Source: Tritrichomonas foetus (Eukaryota; Parabasalia; Tritrichomonadida; Tritrichomonadidae). Taken from it: 64,000 bases of DNA. This document shows positions 1-10,399 of the stretch, piece after piece. The stretch lies in contig MLAK01000659.1 in NCBI GenBank assembly GCA_001839685.1, positions 1-64,000 of the forward strand. The letters run 5' to 3'. Position 1 is the first letter of the stretch; every line of letters begins with the position of its first letter. The position numbers and the translations under genes are program-made. The notes below the pieces were generated by a model. That model was not told the origin of the DNA. It worked only from the letters and a program-made list of their open reading frames with translations, and ran no database searches.

Positions 1-516
1 TCAAATAAATTCTATAAATACATTCAAATAAAATTAGGAAATACATTCAAATATTTGAATAGGATCATAAAAGTTCAGCCCTACTTTTAAAGATGGAAAT
101 TGAATTAAATCTTATATAATCTATTCTGTCATTCAAAATTGTGAGTTTTTCATTTATTTCCAACCACTTTTTAGAGGAAATCCATTCGAAATGAAAATAA
201 TCAGTTTCGAAAAGGTCACTTTTTTGAGAATTTCAATCAAAACAAAAAGAAAGCATTTCGAAACAATCAGAAAAGTTTCGAAAAAGCCACTTTTTCTAGG
301 AAACCCAATCGAAATACTCAGAAAACCAATCGGGAATGACTGCATTTAGAATTATTACTTGTCCTAATGGGTTGTCTGTCAAATTTATTCTATCGCTACA
401 CATGTCTCAGAAAAAGTTTGTTTCTCCTCCTAAATAATTATGACACTTTACTTTTGACAATTTTTGATTTTGACTTATGAGATTTTTTAACAAAAATAAC
501 TTTTTCTGATGATTTG
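1..516. other. 5' intergenic region with degenerate repeats
   Basis: No convincing gene. The 63-codon open frame on the minus strand here lies in simple AT-rich repeat sequence and looks fortuitous. About 163-335 holds three diverged copies of a unit that starts with CCACTTTTT or GTCACTTTTTT and continues with a TTTCGAAA-type stretch (see findings). The last ~100 bases are the leader of the ubiquitin protease gene. Confidence 0.5.
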
Positions 517-3500
517 ATGTTTTTGGATGAAGATTTTTGTTCATGGAATATGATTCTTCAGACTGCAATTAAAGAAAACAATGATATTTCTTCTTTCTAT
601 CCATTGGTGACTTCAACTCTTTATGAAATTATTGAAAATAATCATATCTCAGATCCTTATAGCTCTTACACAAATTCTTTTGTCCATGAAACACTTCCAA
701 ATTTTGTAGAAATTGTATTAAATTCAAATAATTCTAATACAAATGTAGATAATGATCAAAAAATTGATTTTTTAAAAGCACTCGTTTTACTCGGTATTTA
801 TTCTGTTTCTAATGATGATTTTATTTTACTTAACTTAATTAAAAAGGTAATAGAACCTACAAAATCTATTTACCATGAAAATAATAATTATTCTGAAATC
901 CTTGATTTCTTTATTGAATCAGGTGTTGCTTATTCTATTTATGACATTATTAATTTTTATAATGATTTTCTGCATTTTCAATACTTGCTTGATCTTTCTT
1001 CGATTTTAATTCGAAATAATAAAAATCAGGAAATTTCAAATTTAATTTTCAACGGAATATTAAAACCCAGCAGAAATTTTTTTGATCAATTTAATTCAAA
1101 AGAAAGTATTCGAAGAATAGATTCTCAAATCTTAGATACTTTTTTAACATCATATCGTTATATACTTTATTATTTTAAACCTGGTATATTTCCTGAACTA
1201 GAAATTTTTCCAATTTTAGATTTTTCTTATTTTTGTTTGACATGTGAATCCCTTGAAAAGAAATTAATTGGTTGCAAATTTTTTGAATATACATTTACAT
1301 ATGAAAACTTATTTGAAATGATTCTCAAATGGCCCAAAATTGATAAATTAAAGGAATTTTTTACAACATTTCATAATCTTCATATTGAAATCATTAAAAA
1401 AACCACAAATATTTTTGATTTTTATATTAAAAATCAAAAAATGGAAATAAATGAATTAAATAACTTTTATAATCATACTATTTATTGTCATTCATCTGAT
1501 AGAGAACAATATTTTCAGCTTATCTCAATTCTTTTAACAAAATTTCCGATAAATAAATCACTTGAATTTGTTTTTAGCAAATGTGAAAATGAAAATAATA
1601 TTTATTTCGAATTTTTAAGAATATGTATTTCTAATATTGAATTTTTAAATGATGATTTAGCTGAAAAAATATTTGAACATTTATTTGAACTCCGTGAAAA
1701 GAATAATGAAGCAAATGAAATAATTTGGCTTTTAATTGATAACTTTATGAACATTAATTTTCGATTTTATATGATTGAATTTTTCCTTCAATATTTAAAT
1801 GAAGAGTTTATAATAAATGCATTGATTAAATTAATTAAAACTTTACCTTTAGGAAAACCAGAATTATATGATGAATCTATCCTTTCTGTCCTAATTTTGC
1901 AAATAAATCAAAACCGAAAAGGAATTTTTTCTGTTATTTCAGAATATTTAACAAAGTTTCAGAAAAAAATTGAATTTGAGAATTTAATGGAAATCTTTGA
2001 AATCGATGATAATATATTTATGGATGATTGTTTTTGGTTATTCATTAGCACTCAATTAATGAATTTGGGATCAAATGCACTTTCAGATAAATGTGCTGAA
2101 TATATTTTTGAATTATTCAATAAGATTAACACTGTTTCTGAAAATTTTGCTGAATGCTTGCGTTATTGTTTGTTATTAGCAAATTATAAAAACCATATAT
2201 TATTAAGTGACAACAATAACCAACAACTTGAGCAAATTTTACAAAGTGATTTTTATTTTATTAAAGTTCCGGTGATTGGGACTGACATTCTTTGGCATTT
2301 TTATTTTCTTTCAAAAGATGAAAAAACATCAAAAATAATTGAAGAATGCATTTTATTGTTTTATACTCGTATTAAAGGAGTTCCAATTGAAGAAATATGT
2401 AAAAATTTCCTTCAATATTACAATCCTATCTTGCATATACCAATTGATTCAAAAAGTATCAAATTAAAATATTTTCATATTCTAAATTTATTTATCCATT
2501 CTATAGAAAAAGATGATGATAATTATGAATATGGATTATATAGACATAGCCAAAACATCAATAGAGAACGATATAGGGTCATTGGAAGTGGATTTGACTC
2601 ATACATGTTGTTTCAAGGGCCTTTGCATGATCAAAATATTAATGAAATGATTAACAAATATTTGATTTATTCTCCATTTTCGTTTGAAGTTTATGAAAAC
2701 ACCAAAACAATACAAATAATCAGCCAATACAATGTTCCATTGTCTATTCACAAATTTCCAAGTTTAATTTTAGCAAATGGTCCTTTTTACCAAGAGTTAC
2801 TAAATTTAATGAATTCAGATAATGATTTTGAGATTCCTTGTTGGAATATTCTGCAATTTTTACCAAGTTCGTTCTTTTGTCGAGATAGACTCCAAAAATT
2901 TGATTTTTCAATATTTTCAAAAGCCAATTCAATTTATGTAAAAAGATACTATCTTCAAATTATATGTCATTTGCTAGAAGAAAACAATCCATGTTTCATG
3001 GAAAATCTTAATCTGAATGACATAATTTCACTTTTATTAAAAAATTATTCTTCTTATGAAGAAAACAAAGAATTTCAACAAGATGTTTTAAGCATTTTCA
3101 TGAGATTACCACTTACCAATGAAAATTTTCACATGTTTGATAATTTATATCCAATGATATTTGAAGATCTGAATGAAAATACCGAAATTAAAATAATGTT
3201 TGTTGAAAAAGTAAAATATTTTGAATCTTTTCATGAATTTCTTTCCCATCATGTTGAAGTTGTTATGACTTTAATTAAAAATTCTAATTCTTTATCAACT
3301 GTTAATCAAATAGTATTAAAAATAGAAAACCAAGTTAATTTAATAAAGTTAATCATCCAAAATTTAGATTCTTTTTGTAAATCTACAATTTTTTTGCCAA
3401 TTTTTGGAAATTTAATAGATAAAAATAAAAATGTTTTTGATTTTGGAAATCTCGCTCAAAATTGCCAAGAGTTAATTTTAAATCAAATTGAAAATCAAAA

Positions 3501-6435
3501 TATAAACTACAATTCAATTTTACTCAATTCTGTTGATTATTTTATAGTTGATTTAAAAACACAATTACATAAAAACATTTTGAATGAAGATAAAGTGATT
3601 TTTTATTGCTCGATTTTAAATTTGATTATTAATAATACGGATTTTTTAATTCAGAAAAAGATTTATTATAAAAAAATATTAACATATGCTTTTCAAATTC
3701 CAAATGATAAACTTCATGAATCATTTCTTTCTTTGTTTTTATCAATATTTATAAATCTTTCAAGGCTTGAAACCATCTCTTGTGCCTATCATGAAGCTGT
3801 TGAAAATTTCACTAATTCCTTTTTATTGAATTGTTGTACATCAATCAACAATGATTTAAATCCTCAATATTATGAATTTGCAAAACAGTTTATAGGACTT
3901 AAAAATAGTGGATCTGTCTGTTATGCCAATTCTATATTACAACAATTATTCCATATTCGTGAATTCGCAGAGACTTTATTGAAAAGCGATTTTGAGAATG
4001 AATTACAATTAATTTTTGCAAATTTAATTCTGAGTAATCGACATTCGATTGAACCACTCAATTATTATCAAAGTTTTCCTACTTTTCAGTGTAATGTTCA
4101 GCAAGATGCTGTTGAATTTTTGACTCTTCTACTTGAGAGAATTCCACTTGAGATTACTCATATTTTTAAAGGTGAAATTGAAAACTGTATTTCGTCAACA
4201 AATAAAGAAATTCCATTCGAAGAAACAAATATTGAAAACTTTTTTGTTTATCCTTTAAGTATTAAGAACCCAATTGATTTTAACAATTTTATTAAGATTT
4301 TTGAACAAAATGAAACAATTTTTGATTATTTTAATGAAAAATTGAAGATATCATGTACTGTTTGCAAGCATAGTAAACTTAAATCCCTTCCAAAAGTTTT
4401 AATCTTGCAACTCAAACGATTTGAATATGATATGAGAACTTACACTCGTTTTAAAATCAACAAAAATGTAGAGTTTCCTTTAGATTTAACTTTAGCTAAT
4501 CACCATTATTCGCTTTGTGGCATTGTTAGTCATATTGGTAATCCCGAATTAGGTCACTACATTTCTTATATCAAAAATACTGATAACACAGAAATTAACA
4601 ATAATACTGAAGACGCTAATAAAGAAATGAATACCAGTACAATTAACTGCAAGTGGATTTATTTTAATGATACTTATGTAACGAAATTGACTGAATTACC
4701 AAATGATATTAATTCAACTGCATATATTCTTTTTTATATTCAAGATGATGCTAAACTCCAACAAAATTCCCAACACTTAAATATTAAATCCAGAATAGTG
4801 AAAGAAATTGAAAAAGAAAATCTTGAATATTCCCAAACGAAACACATTTTTTCTGAATCTACTTTTTGTTTTCTGACAAAACATTCTTCTTTTGAAGTCC
4901 TAACCAATTATTTCTTCAATGTATTCGTTTATACCAAATATCCAAATGATTATATTTCTATAAGAATGGCTGAATTAACCGAAAATGAAACCTACAAACA
5001 ATATTTCCTTAATTTCATTGAACTTCATATAAGTTACATTATTTCTTTATTTGAATTAAATACCCAACAATTTTTACCACCATTTCTATGCATATGTACA
5101 ATGATTGATGATGTAAGACTCTTTGATTTCTGTAACATAATACTTGACGGTCCAATAAACTTTAATAAGTCACTTTTCTTAGATAAAGTAATTTCACAGA
5201 ACGATTGTTTTTTGGTTTTGGCAGAAAATAGTGGTTGGATTGAAAAATTGAAAGAACTACTAATGGTTGATCATAATTTTGATGTTCAGTTCTTATTACA
5301 TTTATTATATACCATTGATAATATTTCTTCAATGAAATTGATTTATTCTTTTGAAAATATTTTGAATAATAATTCTATTTTCCCAGAGAATAAAATAAAA
5401 TATATCTCTTTTTTGATTTCAATATTTCCAAGAGTTTCAATTGAATTGAAGAAATTTGTTTCATATTTCCCACCAACAAAGAAAAATGAATTAATAATTG
5501 AATTATTAATAAATTCGGATGAAATTACTCGAAATTCTGTTTTGAAATTTGTTTTCCAGATAACTTCTTTGGATTTTGTTTTAGAAACTCTTAAAAATTA
5601 TGACTCAAAAGGAAATAAATTGAAAGAAATATTAAAAAATCACTTTGTATTTGTTCTATATTTCGTTGCTCATAACTTTTCTCGATTAAGAACTCAAGCT
5701 CGAGAAATTTTGGAAATTTTATCAGAAAATGAAAATGTTGGTTCATTACTTTTTCATTCATTCAATTATTTAATATCTTTAATTAAAAATGATTATCACT
5801 CTAATAATAATCGACTTGATCAAATTCTAATATTTTTGAAAAATAAATCCAGTGTTTATTCAAAAGATAAATTCACTTGTGAATTCATCATAAATTTATG
5901 GAAATTTTGTAATTCTCTCCAAAAGCAAGATGATTCAAACATTCTTTTATTGTTAAATATTCTTCAATACTTTGAAAAGGAATTAGTTGATCAGAATTTA
6001 AATGAAATTATTGAGCTTGTTTTTATTCGGATAGATTTTTCTTTAGACAACTATATTATTCAACTGAGTGATTGTTTATGCGCTTTTCAAATGGATGATG
6101 AAAAGAAAAAGAAAGTTTTGGATTTAATTTTTACTCGAGCTTTCTCATTTTCTTTGTTTCCGAATTTATTATCGAAAATCTTCAATGAAGCATCTGATGA
6201 TATGATTTTAGAACAATTTTTACAAACTATTGAATCAATAGCAGATTTTGGTCAGATTCAACTTCCAAAAAGTGAATGGGCAAATATTCGAAATCTTGCA
6301 TTCATTATCACAAATAGTAAAAATAATAAAGAAACACTTGTTTCTCTTTTGCCATTTTCAGAAAGCGAAGCGAATCAATATATTGGTAATTTTCCAAACG
6401 AAATTCATGAAATATTTTCTGATAAATATGTTTGA
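517..6435 (+). CDS. giant ubiquitin-specific protease (USP9X/USP34-like layout)
   Basis: Cysteine deubiquitinase of peptidase family C19, predicted to remove ubiquitin from proteins. The 1,972 residues are a long helical, armadillo/HEAT-like N-terminus (about 1-1,100), a USP core (about 1,120-1,410) and a helical C-terminus. In the core I see the Cys box GLKNSGSVCYANSILQQ with nucleophile C1135, a QQDAVEF box, one CxxC pair followed by the LPKVLILQLKRFE strand, the His box around GHYISYI (H1347) and WIYFNDTYVT (N1384/D1385). Catalysis therefore looks intact. A core embedded in helical repeats is the layout of USP9X, USP24 and USP34; the exact orthologue is not decided. The longest open frame begins with TTG at 514; I take the next codon, ATG at 517. 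The gene ends 176 bp before a mariner insertion. Confidence 0.88.
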   Translation: MFLDEDFCSWNMILQTAIKENNDISSFYPLVTSTLYEIIENNHISDPYSSYTNSFVHETLPNFVEIVLNSNNSNTNVDNDQKIDFLKALVLLGIYSVSNDDFILLNLIKKVIEPTKSIYHENNNYSEILDFFIESGVAYSIYDIINFYNDFLHFQYLLDLSSILIRNNKNQEISNLIFNGILKPSRNFFDQFNSKESIRRIDSQILDTFLTSYRYILYYFKPGIFPELEIFPILDFSYFCLTCESLEKKLIGCKFFEYTFTYENLFEMILKWPKIDKLKEFFTTFHNLHIEIIKKTTNIFDFYIKNQKMEINELNNFYNHTIYCHSSDREQYFQLISILLTKFPINKSLEFVFSKCENENNIYFEFLRICISNIEFLNDDLAEKIFEHLFELREKNNEANEIIWLLIDNFMNINFRFYMIEFFLQYLNEEFIINALIKLIKTLPLGKPELYDESILSVLILQINQNRKGIFSVISEYLTKFQKKIEFENLMEIFEIDDNIFMDDCFWLFISTQLMNLGSNALSDKCAEYIFELFNKINTVSENFAECLRYCLLLANYKNHILLSDNNNQQLEQILQSDFYFIKVPVIGTDILWHFYFLSKDEKTSKIIEECILLFYTRIKGVPIEEICKNFLQYYNPILHIPIDSKSIKLKYFHILNLFIHSIEKDDDNYEYGLYRHSQNINRERYRVIGSGFDSYMLFQGPLHDQNINEMINKYLIYSPFSFEVYENTKTIQIISQYNVPLSIHKFPSLILANGPFYQELLNLMNSDNDFEIPCWNILQFLPSSFFCRDRLQKFDFSIFSKANSIYVKRYYLQIICHLLEENNPCFMENLNLNDIISLLLKNYSSYEENKEFQQDVLSIFMRLPLTNENFHMFDNLYPMIFEDLNENTEIKIMFVEKVKYFESFHEFLSHHVEVVMTLIKNSNSLSTVNQIVLKIENQVNLIKLIIQNLDSFCKSTIFLPIFGNLIDKNKNVFDFGNLAQNCQELILNQIENQNINYNSILLNSVDYFIVDLKTQLHKNILNEDKVIFYCSILNLIINNTDFLIQKKIYYKKILTYAFQIPNDKLHESFLSLFLSIFINLSRLETISCAYHEAVENFTNSFLLNCCTSINNDLNPQYYEFAKQFIGLKNSGSVCYANSILQQLFHIREFAETLLKSDFENELQLIFANLILSNRHSIEPLNYYQSFPTFQCNVQQDAVEFLTLLLERIPLEITHIFKGEIENCISSTNKEIPFEETNIENFFVYPLSIKNPIDFNNFIKIFEQNETIFDYFNEKLKISCTVCKHSKLKSLPKVLILQLKRFEYDMRTYTRFKINKNVEFPLDLTLANHHYSLCGIVSHIGNPELGHYISYIKNTDNTEINNNTEDANKEMNTSTINCKWIYFNDTYVTKLTELPNDINSTAYILFYIQDDAKLQQNSQHLNIKSRIVKEIEKENLEYSQTKHIFSESTFCFLTKHSSFEVLTNYFFNVFVYTKYPNDYISIRMAELTENETYKQYFLNFIELHISYIISLFELNTQQFLPPFLCICTMIDDVRLFDFCNIILDGPINFNKSLFLDKVISQNDCFLVLAENSGWIEKLKELLMVDHNFDVQFLLHLLYTIDNISSMKLIYSFENILNNNSIFPENKIKYISFLISIFPRVSIELKKFVSYFPPTKKNELIIELLINSDEITRNSVLKFVFQITSLDFVLETLKNYDSKGNKLKEILKNHFVFVLYFVAHNFSRLRTQAREILEILSENENVGSLLFHSFNYLISLIKNDYHSNNNRLDQILIFLKNKSSVYSKDKFTCEFIINLWKFCNSLQKQDDSNILLLLNILQYFEKELVDQNLNEIIELVFIRIDFSLDNYIIQLSDCLCAFQMDDEKKKKVLDLIFTRAFSFSLFPNLLSKIFNEASDDMILEQFLQTIESIADFGQIQLPKSEWANIRNLAFIITNSKNNKETLVSLLPFSESEANQYIGNFPNEIHEIFSDKYV

Positions 6436-6613
6436 AAATAAAAATCATAAGAATTTTATGATTTTTTTTTCTTTACCATTTTTCCATTTTTTATATTCGA
6501 TTTTCTCTAATTCATAAGCAAAGAAAACTTGACTTTTAACATTGAAAGAAAGCAATGAATGCTTTATTAAATAAATCATTTCTGTTGAACTTCTTTCAAT
6601 AATAATCATAATA

Positions 6614-6641
6614 TAGGGTGTCCGGAGGCGTGATGTCACTA
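6614..6641 (+). repeat. mariner left terminal inverted repeat
   Basis: 28 bp starting TAGGGTGTCCGGAGG. It pairs with 7876-7903 in inverse orientation, with mismatches only in the four-base block after TCCGG. A TA precedes it. Confidence 0.93.
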
Positions 6642-6785
6642 CCCACATTAGAAGTGAAATCAATACATTATATTTATAAATAATAAACTATGCAATGTTA
6701 ACATAAAAATTTTGAAAACAATTTTTTTTTCTCTTGACTGAAAATAGAGATAAAGAATCTTTTTCATAAAAAAAAAGAATAATTT

Positions 6786-6810
6786 ATAAACGTACACGAT
6801 GCACGTTTAT
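6786..6810. promoter_or_regulatory. perfect inverted repeat before transposase start
   Basis: ATAAACGT (6786-6793) and ACGTTTAT (6803-6810) are perfect reverse complements, separated by 9 bases. The second arm ends 6 bases before the transposase ATG at 6817. It could be a protein-binding site, for example for the transposase or a host Myb-type factor (the arms contain AACGT), or an mRNA hairpin limiting translation. The structure is seen; the role is inference. Confidence 0.5.
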
Positions 6811-6816
6811 TAAAAA

Positions 6817-7827
6817 ATGATTGATCAACATTCAATCATAACTTTTCTGCAGCTTGAAGGAAAAAGGGGCAAAGAAATATATGAAGAAATGAAGAGTGTC
6901 TTGAAAGAAAAATGTTTGTCTCAAAGACAAATCTACCGAGTCATGGCAGAACTGAACAGAAGTCAAAACACACAGCCTGTGAAAAAAGAGAAAAAGTGCC
7001 AAAGTTATGATATTCTTGACTGGAAAATTTTAGATGTTTTAACCGAATTTCCACATTCATCGTGTCGATATATTGCTAATGTTTTAGGTGAACCAAAATC
7101 GACAATTTATGATCGTTTAACATCAAAATTAATGTATAAACATGTGCATCTTCGATGGGTGCCACATATTCTAACAGAAAATCAAAAGGCCAATAGAGTT
7201 TTATTGGCAAAAAAACTTCTTAAAATTTTGAATGCAGAACAAAAAACTAATTTCACCTTTTTAATAACAGGAGATGAGTCTTGGTTTTATTCCAAGACTG
7301 ATTTCAATACACAATGGATTCCTGAAAACTCAGTAATCCCAACTATTCAAAATCCAGGGTTTCAGATCACTAAATTTATGGTGACTGTATTTTGGAACCC
7401 TCATGGGATAATTCATATTGATGTTTTGCCGCCAAATGAAAAGTTTAATGCTGCATATTATATTACAGCCATTATGTCAAAAATTGTTGAGTTTAAAAAC
7501 TCGAATAATTATAAAAAATTATTTGTTCATTATGACAATGCAAAGCCTCATGTGGCAAAAATTGTCAAAAAATATATAAATGAAAACTCACTAGAATCAG
7601 TTCCACATCCGGCATATTCACCTGATTTGGCGCCTAGCGACTTTTTTTTATTTGGAACTATTAAAGAAAAAGTTAAAGGAATTGTTTTTGAATCACCAAG
7701 CCATTTGATTCAAACAATAGTCCAAATTTTCAATGAAATTCCATCGGAAACTTTGTTTTCAGTTTTTGCAGAATGGCAAAATAGACTGAAAAAAGTTATT
7801 GATGCCAATGGAGACTACATATTTTGA
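6817..7827 (+). CDS. mariner transposase, DD34D
   Basis: Cut-and-paste transposase of the mariner group, 336 residues, the usual length. The N-terminal half carries two helix-turn-helix regions that would bind the inverted repeats, and the linker motif WVPHILTENQ (about 114-123). The catalytic triad is D153 (in TGDESWFY), D240 (in VHYDNAKPH) and D275 (in SPDLAPSDFFLFG), with 34 residues between the last two, which defines DD34D. The frame has no stop or frameshift and all catalytic residues are present, so the copy may be active or recently inserted. It starts with ATG just after a perfect inverted repeat. Confidence 0.96.
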   Translation: MIDQHSIITFLQLEGKRGKEIYEEMKSVLKEKCLSQRQIYRVMAELNRSQNTQPVKKEKKCQSYDILDWKILDVLTEFPHSSCRYIANVLGEPKSTIYDRLTSKLMYKHVHLRWVPHILTENQKANRVLLAKKLLKILNAEQKTNFTFLITGDESWFYSKTDFNTQWIPENSVIPTIQNPGFQITKFMVTVFWNPHGIIHIDVLPPNEKFNAAYYITAIMSKIVEFKNSNNYKKLFVHYDNAKPHVAKIVKKYINENSLESVPHPAYSPDLAPSDFFLFGTIKEKVKGIVFESPSHLIQTIVQIFNEIPSETLFSVFAEWQNRLKKVIDANGDYIF

Positions 7828-7875
7828 AATACTTATCAATAAAAAATGACTTATTAGAAATGACTTTATTATACT

Positions 7876-7903
7876 TAGTGACATCACATTACCGGACACC
7901 CTA
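7876..7903 (-). repeat. mariner right terminal inverted repeat
   Basis: Inverse partner of the left end; reading inward on the minus strand it begins TAGGGTGTCCGGTAATG. The target-site TA follows at 7904-7905. Confidence 0.93.
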
Positions 7904-7975
7904 TAATAATAATAACGAAAAAGCAATACTTTCAAAGCAAATAAATTAAAATTCTTTACTTTTGCTGATTGCATA

Positions 7976-8728
7976 TTAATGTTGTCCTGAGGATGTATCC
8001 TTCTTCTTCTTTTTCATCACAACGACTACGACGACAACAACGATGATGATGACGACAACGACGGCTACTACAACGCCGATGATTATTGGCATCATGTTCT
8101 TCTTTGAATCTGAAGATTTCGCATCGACAACAATCAATTTGTTGTTGGAAGTTCCAGTATCTGATAATAGATCATCCCACAGTTCAAAGTTGATACCATC
8201 GTAACCTAGCATGTAGCCAACATCATTTGTATTTGCATAGTGATATTCAGAATCAAAGTTAATATTAGATGATGGTGTTAGTACTGTTCCAACACATACA
8301 TAATAGTTTGAGTTTGGCTTTGGACTTGTGACCAACTTGAAAGTAGGTTTACCTGTGCCTTTTATTTGAACGTATGGAGCTTGCTTTCTTTCTCCATCCA
8401 ATTCAATAGTTATTGTTGTGTCTCCAGATATGAAAATATCAGCTAGAATTGGACCTTTCAAGCTAATGCTTCCTGATTTTACACCAATGCCGGCCGACGA
8501 AAGTCTGTCTGCTGTAAGTCTCACGTTCAAGTCATTTTTAGTTCCATCTATCATGACAAATTTACCAGAAATGTCTTCTGAAATCTCGAGGGACTCCGGG
8601 ACTGTAATTGTGGTTGGGCTTGATGATGTTAGTGTTTTGATTTCTTCAATCAAACTTTGAGTGTCTGTTGTCGAACATGGCTTTGGTGTTGCACAACATA
8701 AGAAGTGAATAGAAAATGATGAATTCAA
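7976..8728 (-). pseudogene. 5'-truncated surface membrane protein
   Basis: An open frame of 250 codons whose C-terminus is a textbook type I anchor: a hydrophobic run of about 23 residues made mostly of Val and Ile, then five lysines and a short tail. The preceding ~190 residues are Ser/Thr-rich and look extracellular, with no family that I recognise. The frame begins with TTG (8728), has an in-frame TAA 18 bases further upstream, and its first ATG lies at about codon 58. There is thus no credible start and no signal peptide. I read it as the 3' part of a membrane-protein gene that lost its 5' end; an unrecognised upstream exon is possible but less likely. Its stop codon is only 70 bp from the mariner right end. 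Confidence 0.55.
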
Positions 8729-9164
8729 TTCGGAATTTGGTTTTTAAAATACAATAGCAAATAAAAAGCAATTGTTTTTACAAGATTTTTTGAAAGATAA
8801 TTGAAAAGTCAAAATAAATAAATAAAAAAGAAATAAATTCATCTCCAGCTCTGAAAGTTATTGGTGTCTCTAGTGTCAATGATAAGAAATATATTAGATA
8901 TTTTTGGCATAATATTGGAAAAAATGTCTTGATATCAAGAAAGTGTTGAGATATTGAGTTTGATAAAATTGAATCTTATTCAAATACAATAAATTTTCTT
9001 AGCAACTGCTGACAGAGTCAGTATTTCGTCTCAAGTCATCGACTAACTCATTAGGACTGCATTTTAATTTCGCGAACTCAGGAATATTCTGTATTATATG
9101 CGAAAAAAGATGATAATCATGAAAGTATTAAAAATCAAATTATGTTTTGGTTCTTGATAGTTTG

Positions 9165-9198
<34 letters not shown>

Positions 9199-10380
9199 TA
9201 AGATTTCACTTGCATTTTTTATGTTCCTGCGCGATATACCCCGAGATTTTCAGTCTGCCAACTAAAACAAATCTAAAAATTGAGTGTAATATATTGAAGG
9301 CTGATGTTAGACATAGGTAAACAAATTCGAAATGTAGTATAAATAAGACCACTTTGCATCAAACTCCGAATATTATCATAGTTTTTTGTTTAGAATATTA
9401 ATGCATTCAAAGCTTCATCAAATAGAAAATTAAGTGCAATATATTGAATACTAATATGTGAAATGTTATTTTGAAAAAAATTTCAAGACTTTATCTTCTT
9501 GTGGGAATTTTGATAATAAGTAATAAGCCGTTTTGCGTGACGTTTTAGAACAGCAAAAATGGATGGCATCTATCAGTGATCAAAAAAAAAAAATTCATTG
9601 AGAAAAATATGAAGACAATCGCAATCAAAATTAGAAGAAATAAGTAATAAATCAGAACATCATTCTAGATTTCCATTCACAAAATCAGTCATAGAATTCA
9701 AAAAATGAGTATTATTTGAGTTTTTTGAAAGATTTTCCCATATTTTGGGTGGTCTTTGTTCTTTTTGTATGATATATCATTGATTTGTTTTCATTCTGAT
9801 AAAGTGAGAAAGATTATCAAATTTGATTATCAATTCTCCCTTGTTGAAACCACTTTTTGAAGAAGAAATTCAATTTTTTGTGATAAACATCATTAGAGAG
9901 AGTTCAAAATAACTATTTGACCCAAAATTACTTCGGAAAACAAGTAAAATTAATTCTCACTGTCACTTTTTCAATATTCATTCAAAAATTCAGCGAATAA
10001 AAATCACTTATGAAATCACTTTTTCTGAACTTATTTAAACCAATGGTTATGTATTGAAAATTATTTTTTCATTAGTCCTTAAGGGAGCAGTATCAACCGC
10101 CAAATGCTCATGAATATGATAGTGTAAAACATGAAAAAATTTTGAAAGAGTGTTTTATGGCTTTTTTCCGTCAACATTTATAATATAGATTATAAATAAA
10201 AACAACAATAATTGAAAATAAAGTAGATAACAATATTAGTTTTTACATGTTAATTTTATAATGCGACAGATTGTAAGCTTATTAAATAAAATGATGTCTC
10301 ATTCTAAGCGAATTATACATTTCTATCTATTAATATTTTCATATAATATTTCAAATTTAAAAACCGTAGAATTGCATTCA
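8729..10380. other. gene-poor region with a 31-base poly-T tract
   Basis: No intact gene. A stop-bounded frame of about 41 codons on the minus strand (about 8999-9124) has protein-like composition (contains QNIPEFAKLK and NELVDDLRRN) but no start; it is probably a relic. A run of 31 T lies at 9167-9197. At about 9850 there is a CCACTTTTTGAAGAAG stretch resembling the repeat unit seen at 163-335. The rest is AT-rich and featureless to me. Confidence 0.4.
9167..9197. repeat. poly-T tract (31 bases)
   Basis: Uninterrupted T homopolymer. Together with the 28-base A tract at 12815-12842 it brackets the degenerate region, T side first and A side last. Confidence 0.9.
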
Positions 10381-10399
10381 ATTTGTAGTACTACTCAAT

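Larger units (their letters stand above)
6614..7903 (+). mobile_element. complete mariner transposon (Tvmar-like)
   Basis: A 1,290-bp element bounded by 28-bp terminal inverted repeats that match at 24 of 28 positions and begin TAGGGTGTCCGG. It is flanked on both sides by the dinucleotide TA (6612-6613 and 7904-7905), the target duplication of Tc1/mariner elements. It holds a single uninterrupted transposase gene. Size, ends and protein match the mariner family described from Trichomonas. It landed between the 3' end of the ubiquitin protease and a membrane-protein fragment, so it interrupts no recognisable gene. Confidence 0.95.

Noticed and set aside
154..345. 63-codon minus-strand frame
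   Set aside because: It lies entirely in the degenerate repeat at 163-335, repeats itself (SGFFE, SGWK, IGFP words) and has no promoter-like motif.
8599..8728. Signal peptide at the start of the membrane-protein fragment
   Set aside because: The first residues come from a TTG-initiated frame right after a stop and do not form a normal signal sequence.
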